In this document: piece after piece, positions 36,792 to 45,328 of the stretch
How the letters are laid out: every line of letters starts with the position of its first letter
Numbering within the stretch: position 1 is the first letter of the stretch
Source of the DNA: DATJPY01 sp035506135
Lineage (GTDB): Bacteria > Myxococcota_A > UBA9160 > PR03
Reading direction: 5' to 3'
NCBI GenBank assembly: GCA_035506135.1
Contig: DATJPY010000052.1
Coordinates: 1-64,000, forward strand
Length of the DNA stretch: 64,000 nt
Translations under genes and position numbers: made by a program
The notes under the pieces: model-generated
The model's input: the letters and a program-made list of their open reading frames with translations, nothing else
Databases searched by the model: none
Told to the model about the DNA's origin: nothing

Positions 36792-38690
36792 ATGGAGCCT
36801 TTCCTGGCCGCCCGCGCCGCGCGAACCCTGTTCCTGGCGCTCGCCGTCTGCGGCGGACTCTCCCTTCCGGACGCTGCGCGGGCGGAGGGCGGCGCCCGGC
36901 GGGTCGTCATCCTCACCGGCACCGAGGTGATGCTCCCGGCGAGCCAGGTCGAGGACGGGGTGATCCGTCAGATCCTGTCGAGCGCCCCTGCCGGTCCGAT
37001 CGAGTTCTACTCCGAGGGCCTGGATGCGTACCGCTTCGACACGGCGGAGTACGAACGCGAGTTCGCCGCCTTCCTGTCCCGGAAGTACCGCGACAAGGAA
37101 CCCGACCTCATCTTCGCGCTCTCCGACCCGGCGCTCGAATTCCTGACGAGGAACCGCGGCGAGCTCTGGCCGCACGCTCCGGTCGTCTTCACCAGTGTCG
37201 ACCGCAACTACTTTCAGGATCGCCCGCGGCCGTCCTGGGCGACGGGGATCCTGGACTACGACAGCATCGGCCGGACGATCGCGCTGGCCCGTCAGCTGCA
37301 GCCGACCGCGCGCCGGATTCTCGTCATCGCGGGCGCGGGCGAGCGAGACCGGCGTTTCGCGAAGACCGTGGCGGAGACCCTCGAGCGCCTTCGGCCGGGC
37401 CTCGATGTCGTCGTGCGCACCGGAACTCCGGTCTCGGCGTTTTCCCGGGAGTTCGGCAGCCTCTCGAGCGACACGATCCTGCTGTACACGTCGATGATGC
37501 GCGACAACGACGGCCGCAGCGTCGTCCCCCGGGACGCTGCGAAGGCCCTCGCCGCCGCGGCGTCGGTCCCGGTCTACGGCACGCACTCGACGTACCTCGG
37601 CACCGGGATTCTCGGCGGCGCGCTCTTCGACTACGCGAACGAAGGCCGCGCGGCGGCACAGATGGGCCTCCGCATCCTGGGGGGCGAGACTCCCGGGGCG
37701 TTGCCAGTTCTCGGCGGGTCTCCGCCTCTTCTCGCCGTGGACGGACGGCAACTCGACCGCTTCGGCATCCCGACACGCCGGCTCCCGCCGGAATACGAAA
37801 TCCGCTTCCGCGGCCCCACGTTCTGGGAGCAGTACCGCTGGCGGATCGTCGCCGTCGGCCTCGCGCTCGCGATCGAGACGGTCCTGCTGATCGCCCTCTT
37901 CGCCGAGCGCCAGTCGCGCCGGCGCGCGCAGAAGGAGTCGCGGCAGCACCGGAGCGAGCTCGCGCACGCCTCGCGCCTCGCCACCGTCGGCCAGCTCGCG
38001 GCCTCGATCTCCCACGAGATCAACCAGCCCCTCGGCGCCATCCTCGCCAACGCCGAAACCGCCGAGATCCTCCTCGATTCGGCGGCCTCGAACCCCGAGG
38101 AGCTCCGGCAGATCCTGGCCGACATCCGGCGAGACGACGTGCGGGCGAGCGAGGTCATGCGCCGGGTCCGCGCGCTCGCGGCCCGGCACGACATGGAGAT
38201 GCACCCGGTCGAGCTCAACGCCGTCGCCCAGGCGGCCGCGGGGATCCTCGAGCCCGAGGCGAGGCGGCGCGGGGTCGCCCTGCAGCGCGACTTCCGCGGC
38301 GGCCTCCCCGAGACGCGCGGCGACGACGTCTCGCTGCAGCAGGTAATCATCAACCTCGCCTTGAACGGGATGGAAGCGATGGCGGAGATGCCGTCGGACC
38401 GCCGGCGGCTCGTCATCGCGACGCGCAACGGCAACGGGCGAGCGGTCGTCCGCGTCTCGGACACGGGACGGGGGATCAGCCTCGAGGACCGGGCGAAGCT
38501 CTTCGAGTCGTTCTTCACGACGAAGCGCAACGGGCTCGGCCTCGGGCTGTCCATCTGCCGGTCGATCATCGAGGCGCACGGCGGGCGCATCAGCGCGCTC
38601 GACAACGGCGGCGGCGGCGCGACGTTCGAGTTCGAGCTGCCGGCAGTCGCGGCCGGCACGCCGCGGAGGAACGATGACGCCCGCGCGTGA
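36792..38690 (+). CDS. sensor histidine kinase with periplasmic ABC-substrate-binding-like domain
   Basis: 632-residue membrane sensor, ATG 36792. Signal or anchor at 11-30; a periplasmic domain (about 36-330) of the ABC_sub_bind type found in tryptophan/purine-like binding proteins (VVILTGTEVMLPASQ, DLIFALSDPALEFL, PVVFTSVDRN, ILVIAGAGERDRRF); one helix (about 351-371); HisKA with H408 (SISHEINQPLGAIL); ATP-binding with N box (NLALNGMEAM), DTGRGIS, FFTTKRNGLGLGLSIC. It is of FixL/DctB-like type and overlaps the next response regulator by 17 nt. The ligand is presumably a small periplasmic molecule. Confidence 0.9.
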   Translation: MEPFLAARAARTLFLALAVCGGLSLPDAARAEGGARRVVILTGTEVMLPASQVEDGVIRQILSSAPAGPIEFYSEGLDAYRFDTAEYEREFAAFLSRKYRDKEPDLIFALSDPALEFLTRNRGELWPHAPVVFTSVDRNYFQDRPRPSWATGILDYDSIGRTIALARQLQPTARRILVIAGAGERDRRFAKTVAETLERLRPGLDVVVRTGTPVSAFSREFGSLSSDTILLYTSMMRDNDGRSVVPRDAAKALAAAASVPVYGTHSTYLGTGILGGALFDYANEGRAAAQMGLRILGGETPGALPVLGGSPPLLAVDGRQLDRFGIPTRRLPPEYEIRFRGPTFWEQYRWRIVAVGLALAIETVLLIALFAERQSRRRAQKESRQHRSELAHASRLATVGQLAASISHEINQPLGAILANAETAEILLDSAASNPEELRQILADIRRDDVRASEVMRRVRALAARHDMEMHPVELNAVAQAAAGILEPEARRRGVALQRDFRGGLPETRGDDVSLQQVIINLALNGMEAMAEMPSDRRRLVIATRNGNGRAVVRVSDTGRGISLEDRAKLFESFFTTKRNGLGLGLSICRSIIEAHGGRISALDNGGGGATFEFELPAVAAGTPRRNDDARA

Positions 38691-39327
38691 CGCCGCGACG
38701 GGCGCGATCATCCACGTGGTCGACGACGACGACGCGTTCCGCGCGGCGATGGCGCGCCTGCTGCGGGTCGCGGGTTACGAGGTCAAGGAGTACCGCTCGG
38801 CCGGCGACTACCTCCTCGAGCCGCCCTCCGACGGTTCCGGCTGCCTGCTGCTCGACCTCCATATGCCGGGGCCCGACGGCCTGGAGCTCCAGGAGGCGGT
38901 CCTGCGGCGGGGAGACGCGCTGCCGGTCGTCTTCCTGACGGGGCACGGCGACATCCGCTCCTCGGTGCGCGCGATGCGCCAGGGCGCCGCCGACTTCCTG
39001 ACGAAGCCCGTCAACCGTGAGCAGCTCCTCGCCGCGATCGGCGCGGCCCTCGAGCGCCAGGAGCGCGAACAGTCCACCTCGCGCTGGCGACGCGAGCTCG
39101 CCGCCCGCTACGCGACCCTGAGCCCGCGCGAGAAGCAGGTGCTCGAGGGGATCGTGACGGGCGCCCTCAACAAGCAGATCGCCGCGCTGCTCGGCACCTC
39201 CGAACGCACGATCAAGGCCCACCGCTCGAAGATCATGCAGAAGATGCGGGTCGCCTCGGTGGCCGAGCTCGTCCTCGCAAGCGCCGCCCTGCGCCCGCGC
39301 GCCGCCGGAGGAAGACCCCCGGACTGA
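38674..39327 (+). CDS. FixJ/NarL-family response regulator
   Basis: 217-residue two-domain regulator. The receiver has the acidic pocket (VVDDDD), phosphoacceptor D61 (LLLDLHMPG), T in FLTGHG and K in LTKPVN. The LuxR-type HTH (about 147-205) reads LSPREKQVLEGIVTGALNKQIAALLGTSERTIKAHRSKIMQKM. It starts inside the sensor gene, so the two form a translationally coupled two-component system. It resembles FixJ more than NarL in the receiver-linker pattern. Confidence 0.93.
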   Translation: MTPARDAATGAIIHVVDDDDAFRAAMARLLRVAGYEVKEYRSAGDYLLEPPSDGSGCLLLDLHMPGPDGLELQEAVLRRGDALPVVFLTGHGDIRSSVRAMRQGAADFLTKPVNREQLLAAIGAALERQEREQSTSRWRRELAARYATLSPREKQVLEGIVTGALNKQIAALLGTSERTIKAHRSKIMQKMRVASVAELVLASAALRPRAAGGRPPD

Positions 39328-39421
39328 CTCCTTCCGTCTCATTGCACCAAAGGACAATAGGAGCCCTCCCCTAGAGACGGGTTCTCATTCCGGCCGTCCC
39401 GCTCGATCCTTCCCCGAACGG

Positions 39422-39811
39422 ATGGCCGATTCTCCGAATGTCATTGCGATCGTGGAGGACGATTTCGGGATGCGCGAGGCCCTCACCCGGATGCTGAAGG
39501 CGGCCGGCTTCGAGGCGCGCGGCTTCGCTTCCGCGGAGGCTTACCTCGAGACCGAGGGCCCGCGCGCCCGGTGCCTCGTCCTCGACATCCACCTGCCCGG
39601 CGCTTCCGGGATCGACCTGCAGCGCCGCCTGAGCGAGGACGGCGAAGCCTGTCCGGTCGTCTTCATCACCGCGCACGACACTCCGCGCCTGCGCCGCGAG
39701 GCCGAGGAGCTCGGCGCCGTCGCGTTTCTGGCCAAGCCGTTCGAGGGACGCCGGCTCCTCGACGCCGTCAGCGAGGTGCTGGGCCGGAGGGACAAGACGA
39801 GCTTCTCGTGA
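39422..39811 (+). CDS. stand-alone response regulator receiver protein
   Basis: 129-residue single receiver domain: VEDDFG, D55 (LVLDIHLPGASG), T in FITAHD, K in LAKPFEG. No output domain. It may act as a phosphate sink or divert phosphoryl groups from the neighbouring sensor, or bind a protein partner. It is separated from the FixJ-like gene by 94 bp with an inverted repeat, and lies 47 bp before the first sulfatase gene. Confidence 0.9.
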   Translation: MADSPNVIAIVEDDFGMREALTRMLKAAGFEARGFASAEAYLETEGPRARCLVLDIHLPGASGIDLQRRLSEDGEACPVVFITAHDTPRLRREAEELGAVAFLAKPFEGRRLLDAVSEVLGRRDKTSFS

Positions 39812-39858
39812 AGAGTGCGATTCGTCATCGACCCGAAACGAGCAAAAGGGGGATTCGC

Positions 39859-41562
39859 ATGAAACGTTGGACCCGTACCGGATCACTGATGGGACTGGCC
39901 GTGCTGCTGAGTACCGCGGCCTTCGCCCAGGCGCCGGCGAAGAAGCCGAACATCCTCTTCATCATGGGCGACGACATCGGCTGGATGCAAGTGGGCGTCT
40001 ACCACCGGGGAATCGGGCTCGGCGAGACGCCGAACATCGACCGCATCGCCAAGGAAGGCGCGATGTTCACCACCTACTACGCCATGCAGAGCTGCACCTC
40101 GGGGCGCAACGTCTTCTTCACAGGCATGTACCCGCTGCGCACGGGCATGATCCCGCCGCAGCTCCCCGGCAGCCCTTCCTTCCTGCAGCCCGGCACCCCC
40201 GCGCTCGCGAAGTTCCTCTACGACAAGGGCTACACGACCGGCGAGTTCGGCAAAAACCACCTCGGCGATCACACCGAGGCGCTGCCGACCGCCCACGGCT
40301 TCCAGGAGTTCTGGGGCTACCTGTACCACCTCGACGCCATGGAGCAGGTGAGCTTCCCCGACATCAACAAGTCGCCGACCGAGCAGACCGTGGCGCCGCC
40401 GTGCAAGAACACGCCGGTTCCCGGCTTGTCCGAGGTCCCCGGCGCGGTCGATCCCAGGACCACGACCTGCCTCACGCCGCCGCGCCCGGTGCTCTCGTGC
40501 AAGTCCTCGGACGGGACGTCCAAGAACCAGACGTGCAAGGACGAGGGCCCGCTGACGCTCGAGCGCTCGAAGACCGTCGACGAGGAGATCTCGGCCAAGG
40601 TCATCGACTTCCTCGACCGCAACGATCCCAAGAAGACCGACAAGCCCTTCTTCGTCTGGTACAACCCGGCGCGCATGCACGTCACGACCGTACTGGCCCC
40701 CAAGTACCTCGACATGGTGGGGGAGAAGGGGGGCAAGGACTGGGGCGTCAACGAGGCCGGCATGAAGCAGATGGACGACAACATCGGCTACGTCCTCAAG
40801 AAGCTCGAGGACATGGGCCAGCTCGACAACACGATCGTCGTCTTCACCACCGACAACGGCGCCGAGGCGATCACCTTCCCCGACGGTGGCGTCACGCCGT
40901 TCAAGGGACAGAAGGGCGAGGCATACGAAGGCGGCTACCGCGCCCCGTGCGTCATCCGTTGGCCGGGGACCATCAAGCCCGGCACGATCTTCACCGAGAT
41001 GTTCTCCGCGCTCGACTGGCTGCCCACGTTCGTCGAGATCGCTGGAGGTGCCAAGGGGAACGATCTCAAGAAGCAGATCGAGGCCGGGAGCTATCCGGGG
41101 ATCGTGAAGACCACGCTCGACGGCGTGAACCAGCTCGACTACCTGACGGGCAAGTCCCCGAAGTCGGCGCGCGAGGTCTTCTATTACTTCTCGGGCGCGA
41201 CGCCCTCGGCCGTCCGCTACAAGAACTGGAAGATGTACTACACGATGTCCCAGCCCGGCGCGGAGGGCTGGATCCTGCCGCTCATTCCGTTCCACTTCAC
41301 ACTCGTCCAGAACATCAGGCGGGACCCGTTCGAGCAGGCGGTCGGCATCGACCAGAAGACCGCCCTGGGCCTCGGAGGTGCACTGGCTTCCCCGTCGACC
41401 GCCTTCCTCTACGATTGGAACATGCTGCCCATCGGCCAGCAGCTCTGGTTGCAGTGGTTCGAGACGCTGAAGGCGTTCCCGCCCCTGCAGGCGCCAGCGA
41501 GCTACAACCTCACGCAGGTGATGGATCAGATCAAGGCCGGCGGTGGGCACCCGAGCGACTAG
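39859..41562 (+). CDS. secreted sulfatase 1 (alkaline-phosphatase superfamily)
   Basis: 567-residue sulfatase with a signal peptide (GSLMGLAVLLSTAAFAQ). Metal-binding GDDIGW opens the domain. The catalytic motif is C79-T-S-G-R, where the standard is C/S-x-P/A-x-R, so conversion of C79 to formylglycine is likely but not certain. EFGKNHLGD, PFFVWYNPARMH, FTTDNGAE and YRAPCVIRWPG are normal arylsulfatase motifs. A cysteine-rich insertion (about 170-225, four Cys) is absent from the two paralogues downstream. AGGGGG lies before ATG 39859. Probably hydrolyses sulfate esters in the periplasm. Confidence 0.9.
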   Translation: MKRWTRTGSLMGLAVLLSTAAFAQAPAKKPNILFIMGDDIGWMQVGVYHRGIGLGETPNIDRIAKEGAMFTTYYAMQSCTSGRNVFFTGMYPLRTGMIPPQLPGSPSFLQPGTPALAKFLYDKGYTTGEFGKNHLGDHTEALPTAHGFQEFWGYLYHLDAMEQVSFPDINKSPTEQTVAPPCKNTPVPGLSEVPGAVDPRTTTCLTPPRPVLSCKSSDGTSKNQTCKDEGPLTLERSKTVDEEISAKVIDFLDRNDPKKTDKPFFVWYNPARMHVTTVLAPKYLDMVGEKGGKDWGVNEAGMKQMDDNIGYVLKKLEDMGQLDNTIVVFTTDNGAEAITFPDGGVTPFKGQKGEAYEGGYRAPCVIRWPGTIKPGTIFTEMFSALDWLPTFVEIAGGAKGNDLKKQIEAGSYPGIVKTTLDGVNQLDYLTGKSPKSAREVFYYFSGATPSAVRYKNWKMYYTMSQPGAEGWILPLIPFHFTLVQNIRRDPFEQAVGIDQKTALGLGGALASPSTAFLYDWNMLPIGQQLWLQWFETLKAFPPLQAPASYNLTQVMDQIKAGGGHPSD

Positions 41563-41641
41563 CCGGCGAGGACAGATCGCAGGTCGCCGTCGAAGATGCG
41601 GGTAGAGGGTCCGTGAGACCGCGCGTGAAGGTTCGATTCGC

Positions 41642-41891
41642 ATTCGCTTCGAGCGGCTGCCTGCGGTCGTGAAGGCGAAGCCGGAGCTCGCGAAGGCCGA
41701 GCCGTTCAAGACCGTCTTGTCCGGCAACCGCGAGGCAATCGCGAAGCTGTCGCTGAATGAGGCCTTCGGCAACTCGACCGGCGATCGGCAGATGTCTTGC
41801 GCCGGCACTCTACGACGAGGCGAACAAGCAGGGCTGGATCGTGATCAGCATGAAGGACGATTGGAAGCGGATTTTCTCCTTCGACCCTTGA
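41642..41891 (+). pseudogene. HAD-family hydrolase remnant, frameshifted and internally deleted
   Basis: The first frame (FERLPAVVKAKPELAKAEPF, KTVLSGNREAIAKLS) resembles the cap region of a haloacid-dehalogenase-like phosphatase. Near 41800 it loses frame, and another frame gives YDEANKQGWIVISMKDDWKR and ends IFSFDP, like the C-terminus of the same family. The catalytic middle is absent. The 342 bp between sulfatases 1 and 2 hold nothing else recognisable. Family assignment is from memory of typical tails and is tentative. Confidence 0.4.
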
Positions 41892-41904
41892 GATAGGAGT
41901 GAAC

Positions 41905-43470
41905 GTGAAGCGACCCCTCTCTCGAGCGACCGCGGCCATCGCGACGGTTCTCTCCATCGCGCTCATCGAGGCGGGCGCAGTACCCGCGCAGGCGCAGGCC
42001 GCACGCAAGCCCAACATCCTGGTGATCTGGGGCGACGACATCGGCTGGTACAACCTGAGCGCCTACAACCACGGCGTGATGGGCTACCGCACGCCGAATA
42101 TCGACCGCATCGCCCGCGAGGGCGCGATGTTCACCGACTGGTACGGGCAGCAGAGCTGCACCGCGGGACGCGCGGCGTTCATCACCGGCCAGTCGCCGAT
42201 CCGCACCGGTTTGACCAAGGTGGGGCTCCCCGGGGCCGACGTCGGGCTGCGACCGGAAGACCCGACGATCGCGGAGCTTCTGAAGCCGCTCGGCTATGCG
42301 ACCGGGCAGTTCGGCAAGAACCACCTCGGCGACCGTGACGAGTTCCTCCCGACCGCCCACGGCTTCGACGAGTTCTTCGGCAACCTCTACCACCTGAACG
42401 CCGAGGAGGAGCCGGAGAGCGTCGACTATCCGAAGAGCCCCGAGTTCAAGGAGAAGTTCGGCCCGCGCGGCGTGATCCACTCGTTCGCCGGCGGGAAGAT
42501 CGAGGACACCGGCCCCCTCACGAAGAAGCGCATGGAGACGGTCGACGAGGAGATCACCGCCGGCGCGCTCGCCTTCATGGAGCAGCAGCACAAGGCGGGC
42601 AAGCCGTTCTTCCTTTGGTGGAACTCCACGCGCATGCACATCTGGACGCATCTCAAGAAGGATTCGCAGGACAAGACGGGCCTCGGCGTCTACGCGGACG
42701 GCATGGTCGAGCACGATGCCCAGGTGGGCCAGCTTCTCAAGAAGCTCGACGACCTCGGCATCGCCGACGACACCATCGTGATTTACTCGACCGACAACGG
42801 CGCCGAGACCTTCACCTGGCCGGACGGCGGAACGACGCCGTTCCGCGGCGAGAAGGCGACGAACTGGGAGGGCGGCTACCGCGTGCCGGCGCTGATCCGT
42901 TGGCCGGGCACGATCCAGCCGGGCACGGTCTACAACGACGTCTGCGCCCACGAGGACATGCTGCCCACGATCCTCGCCGCGGCGGGCGCTACCGACGTCA
43001 AGCAGAAGCTGCTCGCAGGCTACACGGCGAATGGCAAGACGTACAAGGTGCACCTCGACGGCTACGACCTCGGGCCGTACTTCCGCGGGGAGGTGAAGCA
43101 GGCGCCGCGCCACGAGTTCCTCTACTGGAACGACGACGGCAAGCTCGTGGCGCTGCGCTACGACCGCTGGAAGCTCGTCTTCTCCGAGCAGCGCGGCCAC
43201 GGCTTCGGCGTCTGGGAGGAGCCCTTCGTGGACCTGCGCCTGCCGGCGCTCTACGACCTCCGCGGCGATCCGTTCGAGCGGGCCAACCACGAGGCGATCG
43301 GCTATCCGGCCTGGCGGATCGAGCGCGTCTACCTGCTCGTCCCCGCGCAGGCCTACGTCGCGAGCTGGCTCGCGACCTTCAAGGACTTCCCGCCGCGGCA
43401 GAAGCCCGCGAGCTTCAGCCTCGACCAGGTGATGCAGAAGCTCACCGAGGCCGCCGGCAGCAACCAGTAG
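41905..43470 (+). CDS. secreted sulfatase 2
   Basis: 521 residues. GTG 41905 is chosen because AGGAG lies 5 nt before it; GTG 41899 is the longer alternative. Signal peptide ATAAIATVLSIALIEAGA. GDDIGW, catalytic C85-T-A-G-R (C-x-A-x-R), QFGKNHLGD, PFFLWWNSTRMH, YSTDNGAE and YRVPALIRWPG identify an arylsulfatase. About half of the sequence is visibly alike with the next gene, and less with the previous one. It would need formylglycine maturation by an enzyme not found in the window. Confidence 0.92.
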   Translation: MKRPLSRATAAIATVLSIALIEAGAVPAQAQAARKPNILVIWGDDIGWYNLSAYNHGVMGYRTPNIDRIAREGAMFTDWYGQQSCTAGRAAFITGQSPIRTGLTKVGLPGADVGLRPEDPTIAELLKPLGYATGQFGKNHLGDRDEFLPTAHGFDEFFGNLYHLNAEEEPESVDYPKSPEFKEKFGPRGVIHSFAGGKIEDTGPLTKKRMETVDEEITAGALAFMEQQHKAGKPFFLWWNSTRMHIWTHLKKDSQDKTGLGVYADGMVEHDAQVGQLLKKLDDLGIADDTIVIYSTDNGAETFTWPDGGTTPFRGEKATNWEGGYRVPALIRWPGTIQPGTVYNDVCAHEDMLPTILAAAGATDVKQKLLAGYTANGKTYKVHLDGYDLGPYFRGEVKQAPRHEFLYWNDDGKLVALRYDRWKLVFSEQRGHGFGVWEEPFVDLRLPALYDLRGDPFERANHEAIGYPAWRIERVYLLVPAQAYVASWLATFKDFPPRQKPASFSLDQVMQKLTEAAGSNQ

Positions 43471-43523
43471 GCGAAGGATCCGATTCTTCTTCGGGCCGTC
43501 GCACCTAATCCGGAGGAATCCTC

Positions 43524-45233
43524 ATGTTCAATCGCATCGGATCGCCGCTCGAACGCTCGGCTCGCGCGCTCGCGCTCGCCGCAGCTTTCGCCCTGTGCCT
43601 CGTCCCTTCGCTCTCGTGTCCGGCTCGCGCGGACGACAGGCCGAACATCCTGGTCATCATGGGAGACGACGTCGGCTGGTTCAACATCGGCGCCTACCAC
43701 CGGGGCATCATGTCGGGGAAGACGCCCAACCTCGACAAGCTCGCGTCGCAGGGCGTGCTGTTCACCGACTACTACGCCGAGGCCAGCTGCACGGCGGGTC
43801 GGGCCAACTTCATCACGGGCGAGATCCCGCTGCGCACGGGGTTGACGACGGTGGGGCAGGCGGGCGCCGACGTCGGGATCCCCGCCCAGGCCGTCACGCT
43901 CGCGACGGCCCTGAAGGCGCAAGGCTATGCGACCGGGCAGTTCGGCAAGAACCACCTCGGCGACCTGAACAAGTTCCTCCCGACCGTACACGGCTTCGAC
44001 GAGTTCTTCGGATACCTCTATCACCTCGACGCCATGTCCGATCCGTACTGGTACTCGTTCCCCGTCGACGAGAAGTACTACAACACCTATGGCCCGCGCA
44101 GCCTGATCCACAGCTGGGCGACCGACACGGACGATGCGACCGAGATGCCGCGCTGGGGCAAGGTCGGCAAGCAGAAGGTCGTCGACGAAGGCCCGCTGCC
44201 GCCGTTCCCGGACATGTCGAACGTGCAGAACATGCACGACCTCCCGTTCCTGAAGCCGAAGTACGACATGACGACCTTCGACGAGGTGCTGGTCAAGGCG
44301 TCCAGCGACTTCATGGACAAGGCCAAGAAGGACGGCAAGCCGTTCTTCGTGTGGCACAACACCACGCGCATGCACGTCTGGACGTTCCTCTCCAAGAAGT
44401 ACGGCGCCATGCAGAACAGCCAGACGAACTACGGCCTCGAGGAGGCCGGAATGGCGCAGATGGACGACAGCATCGGCGCGCTGCTCAAACACCTCGACGA
44501 CATCGGCGTCGCCGACAACACCATCGTCATCTTCACCACGGACAACGGCGCGGAGGTGTTCACGTGGCCGGACGGCGGCATGACGCCCTTCAAGAGCACC
44601 AAGGGCACCGTCGGCGAGGGCGGCTTCCGCGTGCCGTGCATCGCGCGCTGGCCGGGGCACATCAAGCCCGGCACCGTCGAGAACGGAATCTTCTCCGGCC
44701 TCGACTGGTTCCCGACGCTGGTGGCAGCGGCCGGCAACCCGAACATCACGGACCAGCTGCTGAAGGGCGTCAAGCTCGGTGACCAGACCTACAAGAACCA
44801 CCTCGACGGGTACGACCAGATGGATCTCCTCACCGGGAAGGGACCGAGCAAGCGGCACGAGGTGTTCTACTTCGGCGGTCCGCAGCTGGGTGCGGTTCGC
44901 ATCGACGACTTCAAGTTCATCTTCTTCCAGCAGCCCTGGGGATGGCCGGGCGAGAAGGTCACGACCGACATGCCCGTGATGGTCAACATCCGCCAAGATC
45001 CGTTCGAGAGGACGCCGATGATTCGGGGTGAGTCAACGAACACCGGCGCCTTCGGCTACGGCAACGACTTCTTCGCGCGCGAGTTCTGGCGCTTCGTCCT
45101 CGTCCAGCAGTACGTTGCGAAGCTCGCGATGACGGCGATCGACTATCCGCCGATGCAGGCCCCGGCCTCCTTCAACCTGGACGAGGTGAAGAAGAAGATC
45201 GACGAGATGATGAAGCAGCACGAGGGCCAGTAG
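43524..45233 (+). CDS. secreted sulfatase 3
   Basis: 569 residues, ATG 43524 with GGAGG 8 nt upstream and signal peptide ARALALAAAFALCLVPSLSC. GDDVGW, catalytic C89-T-A-G-R, QFGKNHLGD, PFFVWHNTTRMH, FTTDNGAEV and FRVPCIARWPG. It follows sulfatase 2 by 53 bp and is probably co-transcribed. The three paralogues likely attack different sulfate esters. A GC hairpin (CCGGGG-ACG-CCCCGG, 45255-45269) lies after the stop. Confidence 0.92.
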   Translation: MFNRIGSPLERSARALALAAAFALCLVPSLSCPARADDRPNILVIMGDDVGWFNIGAYHRGIMSGKTPNLDKLASQGVLFTDYYAEASCTAGRANFITGEIPLRTGLTTVGQAGADVGIPAQAVTLATALKAQGYATGQFGKNHLGDLNKFLPTVHGFDEFFGYLYHLDAMSDPYWYSFPVDEKYYNTYGPRSLIHSWATDTDDATEMPRWGKVGKQKVVDEGPLPPFPDMSNVQNMHDLPFLKPKYDMTTFDEVLVKASSDFMDKAKKDGKPFFVWHNTTRMHVWTFLSKKYGAMQNSQTNYGLEEAGMAQMDDSIGALLKHLDDIGVADNTIVIFTTDNGAEVFTWPDGGMTPFKSTKGTVGEGGFRVPCIARWPGHIKPGTVENGIFSGLDWFPTLVAAAGNPNITDQLLKGVKLGDQTYKNHLDGYDQMDLLTGKGPSKRHEVFYFGGPQLGAVRIDDFKFIFFQQPWGWPGEKVTTDMPVMVNIRQDPFERTPMIRGESTNTGAFGYGNDFFAREFWRFVLVQQYVAKLAMTAIDYPPMQAPASFNLDEVKKKIDEMMKQHEGQ

Positions 45234-45254
45234 GGCCCGCCGGCGGCCGCAGCT

Positions 45255-45269
45255 CCGGGGACGCCCCGG
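45255..45269. terminator. possible hairpin terminator after the sulfatase genes
   Basis: CCGGGG-ACG-CCCCGG, 22 bp after the sulfatase 3 stop. No T tract follows, so intrinsic termination is only possible. It directly precedes the -35 box of the next operon. Confidence 0.3.
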
Positions 45270-45298
45270 TTGCCTCGTGAATCCGGGTTCACTATGCT
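45270..45298 (+). promoter_or_regulatory. promoter of the crotonase-Rieske-TetR operon
   Basis: TTGCCT (45270-45275), a 17-bp spacer, TATGCT (45293-45298). The spacer is almost fully occupied by the first operator arm and the second arm starts just after the -10 box. Confidence 0.6.
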
Positions 45299-45314
45299 GT
45301 GAACCCGGATTCAC
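45277..45314. promoter_or_regulatory. tandem TetR-type operator, two palindromes forming one large inverted repeat
   Basis: GTGAATCCGGGTTCAC (45277-45292), spacer TATGCT, then GTGAACCCGGATTCAC (45299-45314). The arms are perfect reverse complements of each other and each is itself a palindrome with one mismatch. Centres are 22 bp apart, two helical turns. The likely ligand is the TetR repressor encoded at the end of the operon. Confidence 0.65.
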
Positions 45315-45328
45315 GGAGGGCTCGGCCT

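Noticed and set aside
41669..41896. An intact 75-residue gene between the first two sulfatases
   Set aside because: The second half is out of frame with recognisable coding sequence, and both parts resemble one family. A broken gene fits better.
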